This document shows, one piece after another, positions 57,426 through 64,000 of a stretch of 64,000 bases of DNA (positions within the stretch are counted from its first letter, which is position 1; every line of letters begins with the position of its first letter). The notes under the pieces are model-generated. The model had not been told where the DNA came from. It was given only the letters and a program-made list of their open reading frames with translations, and made no database searches. The stretch is from contig CAXXSE010000006.1 in NCBI GenBank assembly GCA_963664935.2, forward strand, positions 744,001 through 808,000. The letters run 5' to 3'. This stretch comes from G963664935 sp963664935. GTDB taxonomy: Bacteria > Pseudomonadota > Gammaproteobacteria > Methylococcales > G963664935. The translations under genes were made by a program, and so were the position numbers.

Positions 57426-58430
57426 ATGCAACAAAGACGTAGACAAATCGTGGCCTTCCTGCTGGTTTTCCTTTTCGTTACACTGTCCAGGGTGGGTATC
57501 GTAATAGCGGAAGGAGAAGCGAATAAAGCTGTCTATCAAGTTAACCCGATAGCTCAGGTTTGGAAGCAGGTCCGGGAGGGGACGTCCGGTTACTCGTCGG
57601 TTCGGGGTCAGGAAACCGGCGAACTTATTCAAGGCAGCGGTCAAATCTGGCGACAACTGCGAAACGGACCCATCGCCACTTATGCCGGATGGCTGTTGGG
57701 TGCGACGGCTTTGGCCATCATGGTATTTTTCTTTTTCCGAGGCAAGGTTAAGCTGACAAAGCCTCGCAGCGGCAACAAATTAACGCGTTGGAGTGTTGGC
57801 GAGAGAGCGTTGCATTGGTACACGGCACTTCTTTTTCTGATACTAACCGCTACTGGTTTAAGTCTTTTGTATGGCAGGGCATTTCTAATTCCGTATATTG
57901 GAAAAGCCGAGTTCGCCGTCTACGCCGATATCGTCATATTGCTTCACAATTTGCTAGGACCATTGTTTATAGTCGGATTATTACTAATGATTATCGTTTG
58001 GTTCAAAGACAATCTGCCCAGCCGTATCGATTTACGTTGGATTTTAGAATGTGGCGGTTTTATAGGTAATAAACATCCGTCCGCGGGCCGCATGAATGCC
58101 GGTGAAAAACTCTGGTACTGGCTTCTTGCTTCAGCTGGCGTTGCCGTATGCATCACCGGTTTAATCCTGGATTTCCCAAATTTCGGCCAGGACCGATTCA
58201 TCATCCAAATTTCCCACCTCATCCATTTGATTCTTGCCATGGTCTTGATCGTTGGTGCGCTAGGCCATATCTATGTCGGAACTATCGGCACTGAAGGCGC
58301 TTTTGAAGGTATGATTTCGGGACAAGTGGATGAAAGTTGGGCGGAGCAGCATCATGATGTTTGGTGTGAGGAAGTGAAGGTAAGGACGGGTGAATCTGGT
58401 GATGAATCGGGGTCTGTTAAGGTGAGTTGA
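57426..58430 (+). CDS. fdhC: Formate dehydrogenase cytochrome b556 subunit
   Basis: A 334-residue membrane subunit passing electrons to quinone. It has a cleaved-type signal, an additional helix (YAGWLLGATALAIMVFFFF) and a FdnI-like four-helix core: GERALHWYTALLFLILTATG with a heme His, IVILLHNLLGPLFIVGLLL, AGEKLWYWLLASAGVAVCITG and QISHLIHLILAMVLIVGALGHIYVG. Intact. Confidence 0.93.
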   Translation: MQQRRRQIVAFLLVFLFVTLSRVGIVIAEGEANKAVYQVNPIAQVWKQVREGTSGYSSVRGQETGELIQGSGQIWRQLRNGPIATYAGWLLGATALAIMVFFFFRGKVKLTKPRSGNKLTRWSVGERALHWYTALLFLILTATGLSLLYGRAFLIPYIGKAEFAVYADIVILLHNLLGPLFIVGLLLMIIVWFKDNLPSRIDLRWILECGGFIGNKHPSAGRMNAGEKLWYWLLASAGVAVCITGLILDFPNFGQDRFIIQISHLIHLILAMVLIVGALGHIYVGTIGTEGAFEGMISGQVDESWAEQHHDVWCEEVKVRTGESGDESGSVKVS

Positions 58431-58441
58431 AAATTAAAATT

Positions 58442-58843
58442 AAAAAAGGGGACAGATTTAAAAAAAGGGGACAGATTTATTTATTAAACTACAATGTTAA
58501 CAACTTTAGTACTAGCTGTAGGTTAGAAGAGAAATGCCCAGAGTTGGTCGCGTAGTATTGCCTAATTACCCGCATCATATCGTGCAAAGGGGGCATAATC
58601 GACAAGTGGTTTTTGCCGCAAGCAACGACTATGAATATTATCTGGAGACATTATCGGAATACCGAGATGTTTATGGGGTACGCGTTTATGCTTGGTGTCT
58701 AATGACCAATCATATCCACTTGATTGTTGAACCGCCTAATGAAGTTGAGAGGTTGGGACAATTGATGAAGCGACTATCCGGACGGCAGACGCGGTATGTG
58801 AATCGGTAAAAAAATAAATCTGTCCCCTTTTTTATTTATTTAT
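58442..58843 (+). mobile_element. REP-associated transposase remnant with mirrored ends
   Basis: AAAAAAGGGGACAGATTT occurs twice on the left (58442-, 58461-). Its complement AAATCTGTCCCCTTTTTT follows directly after the gene on the right, making a compact inverted-repeat unit around a shortened RAYT gene. Confidence 0.7.
58534..58809 (+). CDS. REP-associated tyrosine transposase (RAYT), C-terminally truncated
   Basis: 91 residues: MPRVGRVVLPNYPHHIVQRG, then CLMTNHIHLIVEP with the HxH (HIH) Y1-transposase motif, and LMKRLSGRQTRYVNR followed by a stop. In relatives the catalytic Tyr lies further on, in the part that starts after RYVNR, so the enzyme is incomplete. The truncation point coincides with the right-hand repeat. 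Confidence 0.8.
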   Translation: MPRVGRVVLPNYPHHIVQRGHNRQVVFAASNDYEYYLETLSEYRDVYGVRVYAWCLMTNHIHLIVEPPNEVERLGQLMKRLSGRQTRYVNR

Positions 58844-58949
58844 TCGCCAATAAATTGGCGTATGTCTCGATTTCGTCGTCAATCCCCGCTTTAATTCCGT
58901 TTAAATCCCTTCCTTTCTTGTAACTGGCTGAAAAGCTTAATTCGGATAT

Positions 58950-58967
58950 CTGGCTCAGATATTGCTT
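58950..58967 (+). promoter_or_regulatory. Sigma-54 promoter upstream of fliL
   Basis: CTGGCTCAGATATTGCTT has GG and GC 10 bases apart and matches the fleS promoter core at 16 of 18 positions. It lies about 95 bases before the fliL ATG. It would let fliLMNOPQR-flhB be transcribed independently of the distant fliEFGHIJ genes. It also argues against the weak minus-strand frame at 58836-59027 being a gene. Confidence 0.7.
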
Positions 58968-59058
58968 TTGCCTGTGTACGTACCCCAGCGTATACGGTAA
59001 GTGTTCACGATTAGTCCGATGAGCCAACCATTTTGTTAAAGGATTTTAGAAAAAAAGA

Positions 59059-59566
59059 ATGGCAGATGAACTTGATTTAAGCGAAGACAATACCCCCTAA
59101 AAAATCCAAGATGCTGATTATTGGTGGAGCAGTCGCCGTGATAGCCGTTGGTGCGGCATTGTATTTCATGGGGATTCTTCCTCCGGGCCAAGAATATAAG
59201 GAACAACAAGGTGATACAGCGGAAATGGAACAGCCGGAAATACCAAAAACACCAATTTACCACAGTCTTGATCCGGCTTTCGTGGTGAGTTTCGCCAACA
59301 AAAAGGGCGCTAAATTATTGCAGCTATCGATCAGCGTCTTATCTTATAAACAAGATATTATTGATGCTATCGAGAAGCATAAGCCCATGGTTCGTAATAA
59401 TTTATTGCTTCTTTTAAGCGCCCAGGATCCACCGAATTTGAGAACACTCGAGGGTAAAAATCGGTTGCGCAATGAAGTTCTTGACGCCATAACCAAGGTT
59501 GTTAAGGAAATCGAGGGATTGGATGGGGTTGAAGAAGTGTTTTTTACCAAATTTGTGATGCAATAA
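59059..59566 (+). pseudogene. fliL: Flagellar basal body protein FliL, frameshift at a C5 tract
   Basis: FliL is a single-pass membrane protein near the stator. From ATG 59059, MADELDLSEDNTP runs into TAA at 59098-59100. With four instead of five C at 59093-59097, it would continue KKSKMLIIGGAVAVIAVGAALYF (membrane helix). The periplasmic domain PIYHSLDPAFVVSF...EVFFTKFVMQ follows, about 169 residues. Translation from ATG 59111 could still make a protein lacking only the short cytoplasmic tail, so partial function is conceivable. Confidence 0.85.
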
Positions 59567-59569
59567 TAC

Positions 59570-60564
59570 ATGGCGGTCAATGATCTTCTTTCTCAGGATG
59601 AAATCGACGCGCTGCTTCATGGGGTCGATGACGGGGTAGTTGAAACCGAAAGCGATGGCGGTGCGGAAAGTGGTGAGCTTAGGCCCTACGATTTCACTAG
59701 TCAGGACCGAATCGTACGGGGCGGATGCCGACCCTGGAAATGATCAATGAACGATTTGTCCGTTACTTTCGTATCAGTCTTTTTAACTTTTTGAGCCGGT
59801 CGGCCGAGATCGCTATTTCGGGTGTCCAAGTTCTTAAATTTTCCGAATATACCCATAGCCTTTTTGTTCCGACCAATCTCAATCTTGTTCGATTCAAGCC
59901 ACTGCGCGGCAAAGCCTTGTTCGTGCTCGATCCAACCCTGGTTTTTACAATCGTCGATAATTTTTTTGGGGGTAGCGGCAAGTTTTACAACAAGATAGAA
60001 GGGCGCGAATTTACACCGACGGAAATGCGGGTTATCACTTTGATTCTCGATCTGATATTCAAGGATTTGAAAGAGGCGTGGAAACCGGTGCTTGATGTGG
60101 ATTTCGAGTACATAAACTCAGAGGTTAATCCCCAGTTTGCCAATGTCGTGAGTCCAACCGAAGTGGTTGTGGTTTCAACGATTCATATCGAGATTGACGG
60201 TGGTGGTGGCGATCTTCATATCACCATGCCCTATTCAATGATCGAGCCAATTCGTGAATTATTGGATGCTGGTATTCAGAGCGATCGCGGCGATACCGAC
60301 GATCGATGGCAAGTCATGCTGCGGCATGAAATATTGGGCAGTCAAGTTGGGTTGAGCAGTACATTGTTGCAAAAAGACGTTACCGTGGGGGAATTGTTGG
60401 AAATGAAATCGGGGGATGTGATTCCGATCGAACTGCCTGATACGGTCACATTGAAGGCGGAAGAAGTCCCGCTTTTCATTGGACAAATAGGTGTGTCAAA
60501 TGGAAATTACGCAATACGAATTAACGAGAAAATTAAAACAGAGAAATATGGGAACATGCCGTAG
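59570..60564 (+). pseudogene. fliM: Flagellar motor switch protein FliM, frameshift after the CheY-binding region
   Basis: The first frame has NDLLSQDEIDALLHGV, the CheY-P binding peptide, up to DFTSQDRIVRG. The rest (MPTLEMINERFVRYFRISLFNFLSR... to 60564, 279 residues) is in another frame that happens to begin with ATG 59725. One extra G in the G4 run at 59718-59721 would restore RGRMPTLEMINERF. The downstream piece has the middle and FliN-like C-terminal domains. Reinitiation would give a FliM unable to bind CheY-P. Confidence 0.9.
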
Positions 60565-60572
60565 CGAGGTTG

Positions 60573-61061
60573 ATGACGATGAGTGAAGGAGAAAATGAAA
60601 CGCAAAAGCAGGTGGACGGGCCTGACGTTTTACAACAAGGAGAGGAAGCAAACGAATCGATGACCGATGATTGGGCCGCCGCGCTCGAAGAACAAGGGGC
60701 TGAATCCGGCGATACGGGGTCAACCGATGCGATAGCGCCAGCGGAATATGAGAACTTTGATGGTTTGGAGAAAAATGATACCGCGTCGAGTCAACAGGCC
60801 GATTTCAACCTCGATGTAATCCTTGATGTGCCGGTGACGATCTCAATGGAAATTGGGCGAACCCAAATCAATATCCGTAATCTGCTTCAGTTCAATCAGG
60901 GATCGGTTGTAGAACTGGATCGCCTCGCGGGTGAACCGATGGATGTTTTGGTTAATGGCACATTGATCGCCCACGGAGAGGTGGTTGTTGTAAATGATCG
61001 ATTCGGCATCCGTCTCACCGACGTAATCAGCCCCGTGGAACGTGTGAAGAAGTTGAAATGA
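60573..61061 (+). CDS. fliN: Flagellar motor switch protein FliN
   Basis: About 162 residues. An acidic, low-complexity N-terminus (to about residue 75) is followed by the SpoA-type domain: VTISMEIGRTQINIRNLLQFNQGSVVELDRLAGEPMDVLVNGTLIAHGE...RFGIRLTDVISPVERVKKL. GAGG precedes several closely spaced starts (TTG 60570, ATG 60573, ATG 60579). Overlaps fliO by ATGA. Intact. Confidence 0.93.
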   Translation: MTMSEGENETQKQVDGPDVLQQGEEANESMTDDWAAALEEQGAESGDTGSTDAIAPAEYENFDGLEKNDTASSQQADFNLDVILDVPVTISMEIGRTQINIRNLLQFNQGSVVELDRLAGEPMDVLVNGTLIAHGEVVVVNDRFGIRLTDVISPVERVKKLK

Positions 61062-61501
61062 AAGCACAAGCTTTTCTTGTGCTGTCAGTACCCGGAAATA
61101 GTGTTTTAGCCGTGGAAACAGCTTTTCCGTCGACGGGTCCTCAATCGTTAAATTTTGCCACTGTGATGCAATGGTCTATCGGCCTTTTCGTGGTACTGGC
61201 GGCAATTTTTATCTGTGCTTGGTTACTACGTAAATTGTCCGGATTTTCTTCACTGGCGGGAGGAACGCTGAGAGTCCTGGGTGGGATTTCTTTGGGAGGC
61301 AGGGAAAAGGTCGTATTGTTGCAGGTCGAAGGGAAGCAATTATTACTGGGAGTGGCGCCAGGAAGCATACAAATGCTTTGTGTCTTCGAAAAATCCGATT
61401 CCATTCCGGTGGACTCGAATGGACCTGAGTCCGGCCGACCGATCTCGTTTGCTGACCGTTTGGCCAATGCGGTAGAAGATAAGCATAATGATAAAACCTA
61501 A
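61058..61501 (+). CDS. fliO: Flagellar export protein FliO
   Basis: 147 residues. One transmembrane helix (MQWSIGLFVVLAAIFICAWLL) is followed by the FliO domain (LRVLGGISLGGREKVVLLQVEGKQLLLGVAPGSI). FliO assists assembly of the FliP ring. Overlaps both neighbours. Intact. Confidence 0.9.
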   Translation: MKAQAFLVLSVPGNSVLAVETAFPSTGPQSLNFATVMQWSIGLFVVLAAIFICAWLLRKLSGFSSLAGGTLRVLGGISLGGREKVVLLQVEGKQLLLGVAPGSIQMLCVFEKSDSIPVDSNGPESGRPISFADRLANAVEDKHNDKT

Positions 61502-62246
61502 GCGATTTTTTGCGATTTCAGTGTTCTTAGGTCTGGCTCTCTATTGGCCATCAACAGGATTGACAGCTCCCGGGCTGGAGGCACTGACCGTGACAACCGA
61601 TGGGAAAGGCGGCCAAAGCTATACGGTGACCATCCAAATATTGGTGCTTATGACTTTGCTGACCTTGCTGCCGGCATTGCTCTTCACCATGACCGCCTTT
61701 ACCCGGATTATGATCGTTCTTGCCCTTCTTCGCCAGGCCATCGGAACCCAGCAAACTCCAAGTAATCAGATTTTGCTGGGCTTGTCGCTGTTTTTGACGC
61801 TGTTCATCATGATGCCGGTTTTTGAGCGTGTAAACGAGGTGGCCGTTAGGCCTTATTTGAGTGAGCAGATCAATTTAATGGCGGCATTGGAAAAAGCTTC
61901 GGTACCCTTTCGTGGTTTCATGATGAAACAGACCCGGGAAACCGATTTGCAAATGTTTGCCCGGATTTCCGGTAATGAAGCCTTTACTTCGCCAGACGAG
62001 GTGCCCTTAACCCTATTATTGCCGGCATTTGTAACCAGTGAGCTGAAAACCGCGTTTCAAATCGGATTTTTGGTGTTTCTACCATTTCTAATCATTGATT
62101 TGGTGGTATCGAGCGTCCTGATGTCCATGGGTATGATGATGCTCTCGCCGCTGATTATTTCACTGCCGTTTAAGATTATGTTGTTCGTATTGGCCGACGG
62201 TTGGTCTCTAATCATCGAAACCTTGGCGGCGAGTTTTTATGTTTAA
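61488..62246 (+). CDS. fliP: Flagellar export gate protein FliP
   Basis: 252 residues with a signal-like first helix and four conserved membrane helices: VLMTLLTLLPALLFTMTAFTRI, NQILLGLSLFLTLFIMMPVF, IGFLVFLPFLIIDLVVSSVL and MMMLSPLIISLPFKIMLFVL. All are diagnostic for FliP/SctR. Intact. Confidence 0.96.
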   Translation: MIKPKRFFAISVFLGLALYWPSTGLTAPGLEALTVTTDGKGGQSYTVTIQILVLMTLLTLLPALLFTMTAFTRIMIVLALLRQAIGTQQTPSNQILLGLSLFLTLFIMMPVFERVNEVAVRPYLSEQINLMAALEKASVPFRGFMMKQTRETDLQMFARISGNEAFTSPDEVPLTLLLPAFVTSELKTAFQIGFLVFLPFLIIDLVVSSVLMSMGMMMLSPLIISLPFKIMLFVLADGWSLIIETLAASFYV

Positions 62247-62267
62247 AACCGTGAACCGAATTTCTAT

Positions 62268-62507
62268 ATGACACCGGATGCCGTCATGATGATCGGTCAG
62301 GAAGCGTTGGTCGTTGCCGTGAAAATTACAGCGCCGATTCTGCTTTCGTCTCTGGCGGTGGGGTTATTGGTCGCGATGTTTCAAGCGGCAACCCAGATCA
62401 ACGAAATGACGCTGACCTTCGTTCCCAAACTGATAATGCTCGGAGCCATCATGGTTATTGCCGGGCCTTGGATTATATCGGTTTTGGTGGATTATATGCA
62501 GACCTAG
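62268..62507 (+). CDS. fliQ: Flagellar export gate protein FliQ, last 10 codons displaced by an insertion
   Basis: A gate component with two helices. The frame is normal (MTPDAVMMIGQEALVVAVKI...IISVLVDYMQT) but ends at a TAG formed by the first three bases of a 229-bp insertion. The missing end LYRNIPSMIG with its TAA is found intact at 62737-62769, directly after the insertion. The 79-residue product lacks the C-terminal loop that contacts neighbouring gate subunits, so activity is uncertain. Confidence 0.93.
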   Translation: MTPDAVMMIGQEALVVAVKITAPILLSSLAVGLLVAMFQAATQINEMTLTFVPKLIMLGAIMVIAGPWIISVLVDYMQT

Positions 62508-62733
62508 TCTTGTCCAATATGAAATGGCCCTGAAGAGGGGGGTAATTTCTAACGTGAAATGGCCCTGAAACCGAGAACAGATCATAAATTGAGGTTAACT
62601 TACGCTTCAGAAGTGTCAAGGAGATTCCTCCGCTACGCTACAAACTCCTCCTTGACACCTCTTCCGCTCCAGTTAAAAGGTTATTCATGATCTGTTCCCA
62701 ATTTCAGGGCCATTTATAGATTGGAATAGACTT
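62505..62733. repeat. 229-bp MITE-like element in fliQ
   Basis: The ends (62505-62534 and the complement of 62703-62733) share AGTCT, TCCAAT and AAATGGCCCTGAA. GAAATGGCCCTGAA recurs at 62556-62569. The inner part has GAGAACAGATCATRAAT mirrored by its complement and a perfect GTGTCAAGGAG/CTCCTTGACAC stem (62613-62623, 62648-62658). ACC flanks it on both sides (62502-62504, 62734-62736), a possible 3-bp duplication. No coding capacity. It is unrelated to the GTAAC repeats. Confidence 0.85.
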
Positions 62734-62807
62734 ACCCTTTATCGAAATATTCCTTCGATGATTGGTTAACCTTCGTGGGTCATAAGGTCACAATCGGGGT
62801 TTAGATT

Positions 62808-63580
62808 ATGCGGTTTTCCGAAGCTCAATTACTGACCTTAGTGGCTTCGTTCTTTTGGCCTTTACTGAGAATCGGTGGAATGTTCGCCACACTGCCGGTA
62901 TTTAGAAGCCATTCCGTACCCGTTCGAATCAGGGTTGTTTTATCGGTCGCGATAACGTTGGCGGTAATGCCTTCGCTGCCTGCTATGCCAACCATGCCAT
63001 TGTTCGGTTATGAAACTTTGATGATAGGCGCGCAGCAGTTGTTAATCGGGATCCTGACGGGCTTTATTCTGCAAATTGTATTTGAAGCAGTGGTTTTTGG
63101 CGGTCAAAGTATCGCCTTCAGTATGGGTTTGGGCTTTGCCTCCATGATCGATCCTCAAACCGGCGTACAAGTACCCATAGTCGCTCAACTTTACACGATT
63201 TTTTCGACCTTGGTTTTTCTCAGCATGGATGGGCATTTGTTATTAATCGAATTATTGGTCGAAAGTTTTCGAACCCTGCCGATATCGATTCAGGGAATTG
63301 GCCCGTCGGATTTTGGCAATTGATTCAGTGGGGTAGCCGGATATTCGCCGGGGGATTTTTATTCGCACTACCCGTATTGAGTACTTTGCTGTTGGTCAAT
63401 TTAAGTTTTGGAGTGGCCACGCGCGCGGCGCCACAATTAAATATTTTTTCGGTTGGATTCGTGGTTACCATTTTGTTGGGCTGGATTTTGATCTTGCTAA
63501 CCTTGCCGAATGTTTTGTCCTGGTTTTCTGGCTTTTTATCTGAAGCTTATCAATTGATAACAGAGATTTTATCTAATTAA
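62808..63580 (+). pseudogene. fliR: Flagellar export gate protein FliR, frameshift at a T4 tract
   Basis: The first frame, 171 codons, contains RIGGMFATLPVFRSHSVPVRIR and AFSMGLGFASMIDPQTGVQVP. The second (63320-63580) contains FALPVLSTLLLVNLSFGVATRAAPQLNIFSVGF. One more T in TTTT at 63311-63314 would give PSDFWQLIQWGS and a FliR of about 257 residues. As written, the two conserved halves cannot be made as one protein. Confidence 0.92.
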
Positions 63581-63582
63581 AC

Positions 63583-64000
63583 ATGGCTGAAAACACAGGC
63601 CAAGAGCGTACCGAAGAGCCCACCGAGAAACGCCTGGAGGATTCCCGGCGCAAAGGTCAAATCGCTCGTTCCAGAGAATTGAATACTTTCGTTGTCATGG
63701 TCTCTGGCGCAACGTTGCTGATGTTTGCCGGACAACGGATGATGGCGGATTCGATCAGCTTATTCCGTGGCCAATTTTCGCTGACCCGCGACGAGATTTT
63801 TGACTCGAGTATCGTAGTGGCGCAATTATCCCAATCAATATTATCGGGCTTTTCGTCAATCGTCCCGCTGCTTGTCGTTACCGTTGTATCGGCATTTGTC
63901 GGTTCGATTTCATGTGGTGGTTGGATATTCAGTTCCCAGGCCTTCGCGCCCAAATTCGAACGTTTCGACCCGATAAAGGGGATAGGGCGTCTTTTTTCGG
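63583..64000 (+). CDS. flhB: Flagellar export switch protein FlhB, 3' end outside window
   Basis: The reading frame from ATG 63583 is open to the window end (139 codons). The N-terminus ERTEEPTEKRLEDSRRKGQIARSRE is the classic FlhB/SctU motif. Two membrane segments follow, then the start of KGIGRLFS. The autocleavage site NPTH would lie outside. No lesion is seen in the visible part. Confidence 0.95.
   Translation, partial: MAENTGQERTEEPTEKRLEDSRRKGQIARSRELNTFVVMVSGATLLMFAGQRMMADSISLFRGQFSLTRDEIFDSSIVVAQLSQSILSGFSSIVPLLVVTVVSAFVGSISCGGWIFSSQAFAPKFERFDPIKGIGRLFS

Noticed and set aside
58836..59027. Minus-strand 63-codon frame between the RAYT remnant and fliL
   Set aside because: No family resemblance, it starts and ends in repeats, and it covers a good plus-strand sigma-54 promoter for fliL.

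Overview
The window looks like a gammaproteobacterial chromosome. Markers are FleQ/FleSR control of flagella, an rpsU-dnaG-rpoD block, a caa3-type oxidase, an ETF/ETF-QO module and a periplasmic formate dehydrogenase of the FdhABC type with a TorD-like chaperone. Housekeeping genes are intact, whereas accessory genes carry many lesions and there are several insertion sequences and small repeats. I read it as a lineage in which dispensable functions, above all motility, are being lost. This is inference; I ran no searches.

Layout. 0-9.2 kb: rluB (cut by the window edge), a diguanylate cyclase, etfB-etfA-ETF-QO, rnd, an unknown 518-residue protein and a MOSC protein. 9.5-12.5 kb: guaB-guaA. 12.6-17.7 kb, minus strand: cytochrome oxidase genes, with subunit II carrying two cytochrome c domains. 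18.1-31.4 kb: fleQ, fleSR and fliEFGHIJ, with insertion sequences inside fliF and fliG and frameshifts in fleS, fliF and fliJ. 31.4-58.9 kb separates fliJ from fliL. It holds a merA remnant, a broken aspartic protease, a large DUF2339 membrane protein, a decayed aminotransferase/CDP-alcohol phosphatidyltransferase cluster, a diiron protein, rpoD-dnaG-rpsU, an IS-rich patch with sodC, a DUF1631 gene with four nonsense codons, and the formate dehydrogenase operon. 58.9-64 kb: fliLMNOPQR-flhB, with further frameshifts and a 229-bp element inserted in fliQ.

The most notable patterns are these. (1) Eight flagellar genes (fleS, fliF, fliG, fliJ, fliL, fliM, fliQ, fliR) are interrupted by different mechanisms, while their neighbours and all housekeeping genes read through. 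(2) Four copies of a ~120-bp symmetric element have GTAAC-type ends, a central palindrome and, in three copies, about 8-bp target duplications. It resembles a MITE with IS66-like ends. (3) A second, unrelated 229-bp element removes exactly the last ten codons of fliQ. (4) Two sigma-54 promoters with nearly the same core lie upstream of fleS and fliL. (5) An inverted pair of ~185-bp structured repeats flanks the IS630/sodC/ISAs1 patch.

Many of the lesions are single-base changes in homopolymers. Assembly error is therefore a real alternative for individual cases, although the insertions, nonsense codons and target duplications cannot be explained that way.
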